The notes beneath the pieces were generated by a model that was not told the origin of the DNA, did not search any database, and saw only the letters and a list, made by a program, of their open reading frames with translations. A stretch of DNA of 6,836 nt from Candidatus Scatomorpha merdipullorum. GTDB taxonomy: Bacteria > Bacillota > Clostridia > Oscillospirales > Oscillospiraceae. Of this stretch, positions 1 to 6,387 are shown in pieces. Both the position numbers and the translations under genes were made by a program. Location of the stretch: the NCBI GenBank assembly GCA_018716795.1, contig DVJK01000231.1, positions 1-6,836 of the forward strand. The letters are read 5' to 3'. The stretch's first letter is position 1, and every line of letters starts with the position of its first letter.

Positions 1-53
1 ACCGCACGAGGGCGAAGCTTCGCGCATACCTCGAAAAGGAGGAGCTTTTGTGA
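1..53 (+). CDS. C-terminal end of a probable ECF-type RNA polymerase sigma factor (5' truncated)
   Basis: The frame whose first complete codon is at base 3 reads RTRAKLRAYLEKEELL and stops at TGA 51-53. The pattern R-x-R-A-K-L-R-x-Y-L-E-K-E is typical of the extreme C-terminus of sigma-70 family ECF factors, just after the region 4 helix-turn-helix that contacts the -35 element. Only 16 residues are visible, so the family call rests on this motif plus context. The stop overlaps the GTG start of the next gene (GTGA), and the next product is a single-pass membrane protein, the classic arrangement of an ECF sigma factor with its membrane partner. Other helix-turn-helix proteins with basic tails could look similar, so the call is moderate. 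Confidence 0.6.
   Translation, partial: RTRAKLRAYLEKEELL
35..44 (+). promoter_or_regulatory. Ribosome binding site for the membrane protein gene
   Basis: AAAGGAGGAG lies inside the last codons of the upstream frame, a few bases before the GTG at 50. It supports GTG 50 as the start and suggests translational coupling with the sigma factor gene. Confidence 0.8.
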
Positions 54-988
54 CAAACAGGGACATTTTCAAGGCCGCCGGCGGCATATCCGACGGCCTC
101 ATAGACGAGGCGGCCGCGCCGCGGAAATCCCACCGCGGCGTCATAAGCGGCGTCGCCGCCCTCGCCGCCTGCGCGGCGATAGCGCTCATCGTCTGGCAGC
201 CCCGGGAGGTGAGCGAGGCGGAACCGGCCGAGAGCGCGCCCGCCGCCTCGTCCGCCGCGACGGCGGGCAACGGCGTCTTCGCGCCCGCCGAGCCCTTTGA
301 GCCGGTCTATATCCCGCCTGATCCCATGCCGGAGGCGCCCGAGGCGGGCATGGCGGCGGACATGATGGGCTTCTTCATCCACGACGGGCGCATGTACACC
401 CAGACAACGCAGTATGTCGGCGCCTCCCTGCTCGGCGAGCGCGTCGCCTCCGTCACGGGCGATATAGACGAGTGGTCGGGCGCGGAGGAGTATGTCGAGG
501 GCGCGTCGAGCGTCGCGGGCGAGGTCTTCGCCGTGAACGGCTATGACGAGGGCTTCCGCCTCGCGCTTGTGACGGACACAGGGGCCGAGCTCTACGACTG
601 CCTGAGCGGCATTTCGCTCAGCTCGGGCGCGGACCTCTTCGAAAGCCGCCTGCACATTGAAAACGCCGTCGCCGCCTGGTGCGTGGCGGACGAGGACTGG
701 GAATGGGAGCTTGACAGCCGCCGGTATATTGAGCTCGAGGCGCTTGAGCCCTTTGTCGCGACGCTTCTGGCCTCGCCCATGCAGGACTGGGGCCGCGGCA
801 GCGAAAACGGCGATATCTACGACTTTGATTACGCCGAGGCGCATCTTTATCTCGAGCTCGCCGACGGCGCCGTCGTGCCGCTGCGCCTCTTCGAAAACGG
901 CTGCGTCAAGTACGACGGCAGCGCCGCGCGCGTCTGCGCCTACATGCCCGGCGCGATATTCGACGAGGTCTTTGAAATGTGCCGCTGA
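50..988 (+). CDS. Single-pass membrane protein, putative anti-sigma-like partner of the upstream sigma factor
   Basis: The protein has 312 residues from a GTG start backed by a strong ribosome binding site. Residues 1-30 are a short cytoplasmic stretch (MTNRDIFKAAGGISDGLIDE) of the kind seen at the N-terminus of sigma-linked membrane proteins in Clostridia. Residues 31-49 are one hydrophobic segment followed by Q-P-R, predicting an inside-to-outside orientation. Residues 53-105 are an Ala/Pro/Glu-rich linker. Residues 106-312 form an acidic, mixed extracytoplasmic region with Gly-Asp turns, four scattered cysteines and a second unit from about 228 (EALEPFVATLL... to FDEVFEMC). No HxxxCxxC zinc-finger anti-sigma motif is present. 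The 4-base overlap with the sigma factor reading frame implies co-translation. Anti-sigma activity is inferred from context and topology only; a simple lipoprotein-like stress sensor or an unrelated exported protein remains possible. Confidence 0.8.
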   Translation: MTNRDIFKAAGGISDGLIDEAAAPRKSHRGVISGVAALAACAAIALIVWQPREVSEAEPAESAPAASSAATAGNGVFAPAEPFEPVYIPPDPMPEAPEAGMAADMMGFFIHDGRMYTQTTQYVGASLLGERVASVTGDIDEWSGAEEYVEGASSVAGEVFAVNGYDEGFRLALVTDTGAELYDCLSGISLSSGADLFESRLHIENAVAAWCVADEDWEWELDSRRYIELEALEPFVATLLASPMQDWGRGSENGDIYDFDYAEAHLYLELADGAVVPLRLFENGCVKYDGSAARVCAYMPGAIFDEVFEMCR

Positions 989-1024
989 GCCGGCGTCGGG
1001 CCGTTTCAGTACCAATTAAAAAAT

Positions 1025-1050
1025 GGACGCCGCGAATTTTCGCGGCGTCC
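1025..1050. terminator. Bidirectional intrinsic terminator between convergent genes
   Basis: GGACGCCGCG pairs perfectly with CGCGGCGTCC around the short AATTTT centre, giving at least 10 bp of nearly all-GC stem that A-T pairs could extend. On the minus strand the hairpin begins 7 bases after the stop of the VanW-family gene and is followed by a run of six T (A6 on plus at 1018-1023), a textbook terminator. On the plus strand it lies 36 bases after the membrane protein stop and is followed by the weaker GCTTATTTTA. It most likely ends both transcripts. Confidence 0.85.
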
Positions 1051-1057
1051 GCTTATT

Positions 1058-2971
1058 TTACCTGTCGAAGTAATAGCTCTCGCCGTCGGGAGGTACGTCC
1101 TCCTCCCCGCCGGCGGGCTCCGTGGGCTCGACGGGCTCCGCGGGCTCGGCGCTCTCCTCGGGAGGGGCGCTGGGCGTCGGGCTCGGCGAGGGGCTGGGAT
1201 AGGCTATGTCCTCCTCGTGGTAGTGATACTCGCTGTTGGCCTCGGTGGTGCGGCTTATGAGGTTCCCGTCGGCGTCGTAGACGCAGCGGTGCGTCTGCGC
1301 GCGGTAGCCCGTGGGCGTCTCGGGATACTCCTCGTTGCCGTAGACATAGCCGGTGACGGCGTGCTCCATGACGACGTAGGTTCCGTCAATGTTCGTGCCG
1401 AGGATGGAGACCGTGGCGGTCCTGGCCGCGGTGTCGACGCTTGCCTCGATTTTTATCGGCCAGTCGCCGTTATTCGTGAAGCGGAACTCCGGCCCGCCCC
1501 AGCTGACCGTGGCGTCGAGGCCGGCGGGCAGATAGCCCACGGGGAAGTAGTGGCAGCTGCGGGTGTCAATCTGAAGGTTTGCAAGCAGCGCGGCGTAGTA
1601 GAGCGCGCTGGAGACCTGACAGATGCCGCCGCCGACCTCCTGCACGACCTCGCCGCCGGAGTATGCGCCCGCGGGCTTATAGCCGCGCGCGGCGGTGCGC
1701 TCGCCGAGGGTCTTGTTGTAGTCAAACTGCTCGCCGGGCATGAGCACGACGCCGTCTATGGCCTTGCAGGCGAGCTGCACGTTGTTTATGCGGTTGGCGC
1801 TGCTGCCGCTCAGGCTGGTCACGACCGGCTCGCCGAAATTGACGGAGAAAAGCAGCTCCTCATAGTCCTCGGTCGTATACTCGGGCTCGGTTATCTCGCA
1901 GGGTATCTCGACGGTGTCGCCCGCGCCGGCGGCATCCCAGAGGCGGCGGGCCTCGGCCTTGTCGAAGTCCACGCCGTTGACGGAGGGGATAATCTCGTCC
2001 GTCTCGGGGTCATAGCCCGCGTCCTGCGCCTCGCGGAAGACCGCGTCGTGCAGGCTGTCGACGTCCAGCGGCTCGGTCTCGGCCTCGCCGGGAGAGTAGT
2101 CAAGCGCGCCGTAGCGCCGCTCGGCCAGGGCCTCGCAGATGAGGCCCGTGAGCTCGTCGACGTCTATGCCCACGCTGTCCGCGCCCTTGACCACGCGGAT
2201 GACGCCCTCGTCCTCGTCCAGCTCCATGCCGGAGCTCTCGAGGTCGCCGAGGATGTCCGTGACCGCGCCGGAGACGAGGGCGCGCACCGCCTCCTCGTCC
2301 ACCTCTATGCGCACCTCGGCGCTGCCGCCGGAGACGAGGCTCCGCAGATAGCGCGAGAGGCAGTTGAAGAGATGGCCCTCGTGGCAGTAGTCATAGGCCG
2401 TCTGCGCGGCCTGCTCCGCCGTGACGGAGGCCCCGGCCTCCGCCGCCGTCACCGTGAGCGTGTGCTCCATGGGCAGCGCGACCGTGACCGTCTCGTTCTC
2501 GTTCGTCCAGCCGGAGACCTCGAGCTCGTAGGCCGCCTCGGTGAGGGTCATGCCTCCGACGTCGACGCCGCCGACGGTTATGTTGGGGTAAATCGTGTCC
2601 GTGCCGGCGACGTAGGCGGCGAAGGCCGTCACGCCTATGGCCAGCGCCGCGATAATGCAGGCGCAGATTATGACCGGCTTCTTCCACGCGCCGGGGCGCT
2701 TTTGCGGCTTTGCCGCGCCCGCGCCGGAGGCGGCGCGCTTTTGCTGCTTCGCCGCGCTCTTGGCCTCGGCATAGCTCTGCCGGGGCCTCTCGGCGGCGTA
2801 TTCCTTATAGGCCCGGCTGCGGGCCCTGTCGGCCTCCCTGCGGGCCTTGGCGCGGGCCTTGTCGGCCTTGGCGGCGCTAATCGGCTCAAAGTCCGCGGTG
2901 TTGCGGCTGACATGGCCATGGCCGCCGTCGTTTCCAAAGAGTTTCATTTCATCGTCCTCATTCATGTCCAT
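1058..2971 (-). CDS. VanW-family membrane-anchored cell-wall protein
   Basis: The protein has 637 residues from the first ATG. Residues 1-97 are hydrophilic and very basic (Arg/Lys/Ala-rich at 35-95), predicted cytoplasmic. Residues 98-121 are one transmembrane segment. Residues about 125-370 are extracytoplasmic and resemble the putative peptidoglycan-binding repeats (PG_binding_4 type) that precede VanW domains, with two units starting near the YPNITVGGVDVGGMTLTEA stretch. Residues about 372-525 are the VanW domain, with the hallmark GGGICQVSS at 447-455 and the NNGDWPIKIEA stretch near 501. The tail at 591-628 is Pro/Ser/Glu-rich. VanW proteins are linked to vancomycin-resistance clusters in enterococci but are widespread in Clostridia without resistance; their biochemical role is not settled, so no resistance is implied here. 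It is last in the htpG-hemW set, 56 bases after hemW. The start may be Met9 (base 2947). Confidence 0.9.
   Translation of the reverse strand: MDMNEDDEMKLFGNDGGHGHVSRNTADFEPISAAKADKARAKARREADRARSRAYKEYAAERPRQSYAEAKSAAKQQKRAASGAGAAKPQKRPGAWKKPVIICACIIAALAIGVTAFAAYVAGTDTIYPNITVGGVDVGGMTLTEAAYELEVSGWTNENETVTVALPMEHTLTVTAAEAGASVTAEQAAQTAYDYCHEGHLFNCLSRYLRSLVSGGSAEVRIEVDEEAVRALVSGAVTDILGDLESSGMELDEDEGVIRVVKGADSVGIDVDELTGLICEALAERRYGALDYSPGEAETEPLDVDSLHDAVFREAQDAGYDPETDEIIPSVNGVDFDKAEARRLWDAAGAGDTVEIPCEITEPEYTTEDYEELLFSVNFGEPVVTSLSGSSANRINNVQLACKAIDGVVLMPGEQFDYNKTLGERTAARGYKPAGAYSGGEVVQEVGGGICQVSSALYYAALLANLQIDTRSCHYFPVGYLPAGLDATVSWGGPEFRFTNNGDWPIKIEASVDTAARTATVSILGTNIDGTYVVMEHAVTGYVYGNEEYPETPTGYRAQTHRCVYDADGNLISRTTEANSEYHYHEEDIAYPSPSPSPTPSAPPEESAEPAEPVEPTEPAGGEEDVPPDGESYYFDR
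1115..1150 (-). repeat. 9-bp tandem repeat coding Glu-Pro-X in the VanW-protein tail
   Basis: On the plus strand GGGCTC recurs exactly every 9 bases, at 1115, 1124, 1133 and 1142. Read on the minus strand each unit encodes Glu-Pro plus one variable residue (EPAEPVEPTEP, about residues 609-619). It is a short in-frame minisatellite in a low-complexity tail, so copy number could vary without breaking the frame. Confidence 0.75.
2955..2960 (-). promoter_or_regulatory. Internal ribosome binding site favouring Met9 as start of the VanW-family gene
   Basis: The minus-strand sequence TGAGGA lies 7 bases before the ATG at 2947 (Met9, protein beginning MKLFGNDGGHGH). The first ATG at 2971 has only GAGG, and that GAGG overlaps a GC hairpin stem. 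Spacing and match therefore favour 2947; the coding extension 2971-2948 is short, so both starts remain possible. Confidence 0.5.
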
Positions 2972-2974
2972 ATG

Positions 2975-2992
2975 CCGGCCTCAAGCGGCCGG
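2975..2992 (-). other. Stem-loop just upstream of the VanW-family gene
   Basis: CCGGCC (2975-2980) and GGCCGG (2987-2992) form a perfect 6-bp all-GC stem with a 6-base loop. In the minus-strand transcript it ends 3 bases before the ATG at 2971 and covers part of the only GAGG there. There is no T-run after it, so it is not an intrinsic terminator. It may hinder initiation at 2971, favour Met9, or act as an RNA-stability or processing site. Confidence 0.5.
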
Positions 2993-3027
2993 GCGTATAT
3001 ATAGACGCAGCCGGAGGGGCTTTCGTT

Positions 3028-4281
3028 TCAGCTTTTCCCGTACCGGCGGATAAAAATTTCCTCCTCGTCCGGCGGGAGCTTGGTCTTCTCCTCGGCCTCG
3101 AAGGCGGGCTTCATCCAGGGGTTCACCTCGACGCGCGAGCCGCTCTGCGCCTCAAGCAGCGCGCCTATGAGCAGGTTCGAGAGCAAAAAGCCCTGCGCCG
3201 TGAAGTGCCAGCGCCCCTCGTCGCATACGGCCCAGCCCTTTTCGGCGAAGACGGCGAGCGTCTTTGCAATCGGCGCGAAGTCCGCGCGGTAGTGGCTGCT
3301 GTACTCGTTTTCCTCTATGCCCAGCGCCGTGCGCATTCCGAGCATGATATACTCGCTGCCGCGCTCGACGTTGGATATGACGGAGTATTCGTCGACTATA
3401 TTCTGCTCGCGCAGGACGCCGACAATGTACCGGTCGGCGTCGCGCACGTAGGAAAAGCGCGCCCCGTCCATGCAGGAGTGCGCGCCCGCGCCGAAGCCGA
3501 GGTAGTCGCCCAGGCGCCAGTAGCGCATATTGTGGCGGCTCTCGTAGCCGGGCACGCAGAAATTCGAAATCTCGTACTGCTTATAGCCGTAGTGCCCGAG
3601 CGTTTCGACGGCGTAGAGGTACATGTCCGCCTGCTCGTCGTCGTCGGGCAGTATGGGCGAGCCGAGATAGCGCTCGTACATCGGCGTTCCGGGCTCGAGC
3701 GTGAGGCCGTAGCAGCTTATGTGCTCGGGCCGGAGCTCCATGACGCGCATGAGCGTGTCGGCCCAGTCGGCCTTGGTCTGGCTGGGCAGGCCGTAGATGA
3801 GGTCGCAGCTCAGGTTGTCGAAGCCCGCCTCGCGCGCGGCGATGACGGCGTTTTCAACCTGCTTCCAGTTGTGCCGGCGGCCGATAAGCTTCAGAAGGTC
3901 GTTGTTCGCGCTCTGCACGCCGAGGGAGATGCGGTTGAAGCCCTCGCGGCGGAGCTTGGCGAGCTCCTTGTATATCGCGCTGTCGGGGTTGGCCTCAAGC
4001 GTCACCTCGCTGTCCTTGAGGACGCTGCCGGAGGCCTTGAGCTCATCCCAGAGCTCTATGAGCCGGTCGGCCCCGTAGTAGCTTGGCGTGCCGCCGCCGA
4101 AGTACACCGTGTCGACATAGCGGCCCTTGAGCGCGGGATGGCTCTCCCGTATGTGCTCCACAAGCGCGTCCTGGTACTTCGGCATAAGCCTCTCGCAGCC
4201 CGCGAGCGAATAGAAGTCGCAGTACGAGCATTTTGAGGCGCAGAAGGGTATATGGATGTATATGCCTAGCGTTTTGTCCAT
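3028..4281 (-). CDS. hemW: HemW, radical-SAM haem chaperone (HemN-like)
   Basis: The protein has 417 residues, slightly longer than the usual 370-400. The radical-SAM cluster motif is C14-xxx-C18-xx-C21, followed by D22-F23. True coproporphyrinogen dehydrogenase HemN carries a fourth cysteine there, so this is the HemW type, which binds haem and hands it to target proteins. Other family marks are GGGTPS (62-67), EANPDS (96-101), LGVQS (120-124), DLIYGLP (160-166), YEISNF (236-241), the diagnostic HNMRYW (250-255) and GFGAGAHS (262-269). The C-terminal part (about 300-400) matches the HemN C-terminal domain. It is cytoplasmic. A good ribosome binding site (AAAAGGAG, 9 bases before ATG) fixes the start. 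It lies 33 bases after htpG and 56 before the VanW-family gene, so co-transcription is likely. Older annotations call such proteins oxygen-independent coproporphyrinogen III oxidase, which is probably wrong here. Confidence 0.95.
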   Translation of the reverse strand: MDKTLGIYIHIPFCASKCSYCDFYSLAGCERLMPKYQDALVEHIRESHPALKGRYVDTVYFGGGTPSYYGADRLIELWDELKASGSVLKDSEVTLEANPDSAIYKELAKLRREGFNRISLGVQSANNDLLKLIGRRHNWKQVENAVIAAREAGFDNLSCDLIYGLPSQTKADWADTLMRVMELRPEHISCYGLTLEPGTPMYERYLGSPILPDDDEQADMYLYAVETLGHYGYKQYEISNFCVPGYESRHNMRYWRLGDYLGFGAGAHSCMDGARFSYVRDADRYIVGVLREQNIVDEYSVISNVERGSEYIMLGMRTALGIEENEYSSHYRADFAPIAKTLAVFAEKGWAVCDEGRWHFTAQGFLLSNLLIGALLEAQSGSRVEVNPWMKPAFEAEEKTKLPPDEEEIFIRRYGKS

Positions 4282-4290
4282 GTGTAGGGG

Positions 4291-4298
4291 CTCCTTTT
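4291..4298 (-). promoter_or_regulatory. Ribosome binding site of hemW
   Basis: The minus-strand AAAAGGAG lies in the 33-base gap between htpG and hemW, 9 bases before the ATG at 4281. No terminator hairpin with a T-run is present in this gap, which supports read-through from htpG. Confidence 0.75.
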
Positions 4299-4314
4299 AG
4301 AGGGGCTGCCGGCC

Positions 4315-6234
4315 TCAGAACAGCGAGCAGACCTCCTCGGCGTAGGCGGCGGGGTCCTCAAGCTCCTCCCCGGCCATGAGAAGGGCCTGGGCGTGGAGGA
4401 TGCCGGCGAGCTTTTTGGCGCGTTCGCCGTCGCCGGACTTGACGGCGCTCCTGAGCGCGTCGAAGGCGTGGGAGTCGGCGTTGAGCTCGAGGACGCGCTT
4501 CGCCTTGGGCGGCTCCATCCCCGTGGGCGGGAGCTTTTTGAAATAGCGCTCCATCTCCAGCGTGACGCTCCCCTCCGTGGTGAGGCAGACCGGCGCGCTG
4601 ACGAGCTTGCGGCTCAGCCGCACGACGGCGACCTTGTCGCCCAGCGTCTCCTTGACGAAGTCGAGCACGTCCTTGACCTCGTTCTCGCGCGCTTCGAGCT
4701 CCTTCCTGTCCTCCTCGGAGTCGAGCCCGAGGTCGTCGGTGACGATATTGCAGAACTTCTTCCCGTCCTGCTCGCGCAGCTGCTCGACGATATACTCGTC
4801 GACCTCGTCGGTCATGCAGAGAATCTCAAAGCCCTTGCCGCGCACGAGCTCGGCCTGGGGCAGGCGCAGTATCTTCTGCACGCTCTCTCCCACGGCGTAG
4901 TAGATGACGCTCTGCGCGGCGGGCATGTTCCCGACGTATTCCTTGAGCGTGCGGGTCTTGTCCGCCTCGACGTTGTAGATAAGCAGCTCGCGCAGGCTCT
5001 CTATGTCCTGGCCGTAGTTGGCCACGGCGCCGTAGCGCAGCTGGCGGCCGTAGTCGCTGTAAAACTTCTCGTACCTCGGCCTGTCGTTCCGGAGCATCTT
5101 TATGAGCTCGTTCTTGACGCGCTTATTTATGTTCTGCGCTATGAGCCGGAGCTGCCTGTCGTGCTGAAGCATCTCGCGGGAGATGTTCAGGCTGAGGTCC
5201 GGGGAGTCGACGACGCCGCGCACGAAGTAAAAGCTCTCGGCGAGCAGGTCGGCGCAGTGCTCCATAATCATGACGCCGCTGGAATAGAGCTCGGGCCCGG
5301 GCTCGTAGCTGCTTGTCATATAGTCGAGCAGCTGCCTGCCGGGGATGAAGAGCAGGGCCTTGTAGCTCACCTGGCCCTCGGCGTTTATGCGTATGACCGC
5401 GGCGGGGTCGGTGCTGTCGTGCCAGTGTTCCTTGTAGAACTCCATGCACTGCTCGTCCGTGACCTCGCTCTTGGCGCGCTGCCATATGGGCACCTGGGAG
5501 TTTATCGTCTCGCGCTCCACCTTCGTGACCGTCTCGAACCTGGGCGTGCCGTCCTCGTTCTTCTCGCCGGTCTCCTTCGTCTCCGGGCGCTCTATGTCCA
5601 TGCGGATGGGCCAGCGGATATAGTCGGAGTATTTCTTGACGAGGCGCATTATCTTCCAGGGCATGAGATAGTCGGAATAGCGCTCGTTCTCGTCGTCGGG
5701 CTTCATGTGCATAATAACGTCGGTGCCGACGGTGTCCTTTTCGCACTCCGTAATCGTGTACCCGTCCGCGCCGGAGCTCTCCCATTTGTGGGCCGTGTCC
5801 TCGCCGTAGGCGCGGGAGATGACGGTGACTTTGTCGGAGACCATGAAGGCGCTGTAAAAACCGACGCCGAACTGGCCGATGATGTCGAGCGCCTCGTCGC
5901 CCTTGTCCTCGCCGAAGTTCTCCTGCTTGAAGGCCATGGAGCCGCTCTTGGCAATCACGCCGAGGTTCTGCTCGAGCTCGGCGGCAGTCATGCCTATGCC
6001 GTTGTCGCTCACGGTGAGGGTGCCGGCGTCCTTATCGGCGGCGATGAGGATGCCGAAGTCCTCGCGGCTCATGCCCACCTTGTCGTCCGTCAGGGCGCGG
6101 TAAGCGAGCTTGTCTATGGCGTCGGAGGCGTTGGAGATAATTTCGCGCAGGAAAATCTCCTTGTGAGTGTAGATTGAGTTGATCATGAGGTCAAGCAGAC
6201 GCTTGCTCTCGGCCTTAAACTGCTTCTTGGACAT
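4315..6234 (-). CDS. htpG: HtpG, bacterial Hsp90 molecular chaperone
   Basis: The protein has 639 residues, close to the family norm (E. coli about 624). HtpG is a cytoplasmic dimeric ATPase that remodels client proteins, often with DnaK. The N-terminal GHKL ATPase domain shows the conserved helix with E31, N35 and D38 (REIISNASDAIDKL), the DNGIGM motif at 77-82, the lid stretch GVIAKSGS (92-99) and the glycine-rich GQFGVGFYSAF (120-130). A short charged linker falls near 216-235. The middle domain follows, with the catalytic arginine in LNISREML (R353), then a C-terminal dimerisation domain ending in EVCSLF. As expected for bacteria there is no MEEVD tail. The start ATG has GGAGG a few bases upstream. 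No key residue is missing. It is the first gene of the minus-strand set with its own promoter; no CIRCE (HrcA) operator is visible upstream. Confidence 0.98.
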   Translation of the reverse strand: MSKKQFKAESKRLLDLMINSIYTHKEIFLREIISNASDAIDKLAYRALTDDKVGMSREDFGILIAADKDAGTLTVSDNGIGMTAAELEQNLGVIAKSGSMAFKQENFGEDKGDEALDIIGQFGVGFYSAFMVSDKVTVISRAYGEDTAHKWESSGADGYTITECEKDTVGTDVIMHMKPDDENERYSDYLMPWKIMRLVKKYSDYIRWPIRMDIERPETKETGEKNEDGTPRFETVTKVERETINSQVPIWQRAKSEVTDEQCMEFYKEHWHDSTDPAAVIRINAEGQVSYKALLFIPGRQLLDYMTSSYEPGPELYSSGVMIMEHCADLLAESFYFVRGVVDSPDLSLNISREMLQHDRQLRLIAQNINKRVKNELIKMLRNDRPRYEKFYSDYGRQLRYGAVANYGQDIESLRELLIYNVEADKTRTLKEYVGNMPAAQSVIYYAVGESVQKILRLPQAELVRGKGFEILCMTDEVDEYIVEQLREQDGKKFCNIVTDDLGLDSEEDRKELEARENEVKDVLDFVKETLGDKVAVVRLSRKLVSAPVCLTTEGSVTLEMERYFKKLPPTGMEPPKAKRVLELNADSHAFDALRSAVKSGDGERAKKLAGILHAQALLMAGEELEDPAAYAEEVCSLF

Positions 6235-6240
6235 CTATAT

Positions 6241-6246
6241 TCCTCC
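6241..6246 (-). promoter_or_regulatory. Ribosome binding site of htpG
   Basis: The minus-strand GGAGGA (part of TTTGGAGGAATATAG) stands 6 bases before the ATG at 6234 and fixes the htpG start. Confidence 0.85.
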
Positions 6247-6247
6247 A

Positions 6248-6290
6248 AATAATGATATACGCGTAAGGTCCATGCGGACAAGTCATTATT
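6248..6290. repeat. 8-bp inverted repeat spanning the htpG core promoter and leader
   Basis: AATAATGA (6248-6255) and TCATTATT (6283-6290) are perfect inverted copies 27 bases apart. The right arm overlaps the htpG -10 box, and the left arm abuts the ribosome binding site. Because the right arm lies upstream of the expected transcript start, this cannot fold as an mRNA hairpin from that promoter; it could be an operator with two half-sites. AT-rich sequence makes a chance match plausible. Confidence 0.35.
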
Positions 6291-6315
6291 ATATCACAAT
6301 AGAAAAAGAATTCAA
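6288..6315 (-). promoter_or_regulatory. Sigma-A-type promoter of htpG
   Basis: On the minus strand TTGAAT (6310-6315) and TATAAT (6288-6293) are 16 bases apart, with TG one base before the -10 (extended -10). The predicted transcript starts near 6281, giving a leader of about 45 bases. The perfect -10 and housekeeping spacing suggest vegetative sigma control; no CIRCE repeat is present. Confidence 0.7.
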
Positions 6316-6329
6316 GTCGCATTGCCCTG

Positions 6330-6358
6330 TTGCGCCGGGGCGGGTTTTCCTTTATAAT
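6330..6358 (+). promoter_or_regulatory. Sigma-A-type promoter of the TerB-like gene
   Basis: TTGCGC (6330-6335) and TATAAT (6353-6358) are 17 bases apart on the plus strand. The -10 is perfect and the -35 keeps only TTG. Transcription would start near 6365, about 23 bases before the ATG. The -35 boxes of this promoter and the htpG promoter are back to back, 14 bases apart. Confidence 0.6.
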
Positions 6359-6387
6359 AGTTTCGGAAATTGCTTTGGAGGTGCCGT

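Noticed and set aside
1058..2971. Vancomycin-resistance cluster
   Set aside because: Only a VanW-family domain is present. No vanH, ligase, vanX or VanRS genes are in the window, and VanW proteins are common in non-resistant Clostridia.
1217..3004. Long open frame on the plus strand (595 codons) opposite the VanW-family gene
   Set aside because: It is antisense to a gene with clear domains, has a low-complexity Val/Ala/Gly/Arg/Leu-rich translation and lacks a recognisable family. It is a by-product of GC-rich codon third positions.
3205..4236. Open frame on the plus strand (343 codons) opposite hemW
   Set aside because: Same reason: it mirrors a well-supported gene and has no motif or convincing start signal.
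4393..6177. Long open frame on the plus strand (594 codons) opposite htpG
   Set aside because: htpG is unmistakable on the other strand, and the antisense translation shows only compositional bias.
6267..6280. Small GTCC-GCAT-GGAC hairpin in the htpG leader as a riboswitch or RNA thermometer
   Set aside because: The stem is only 4 bp, does not cover the ribosome binding site, and the leader of about 45 bases is too short for a known riboswitch fold.
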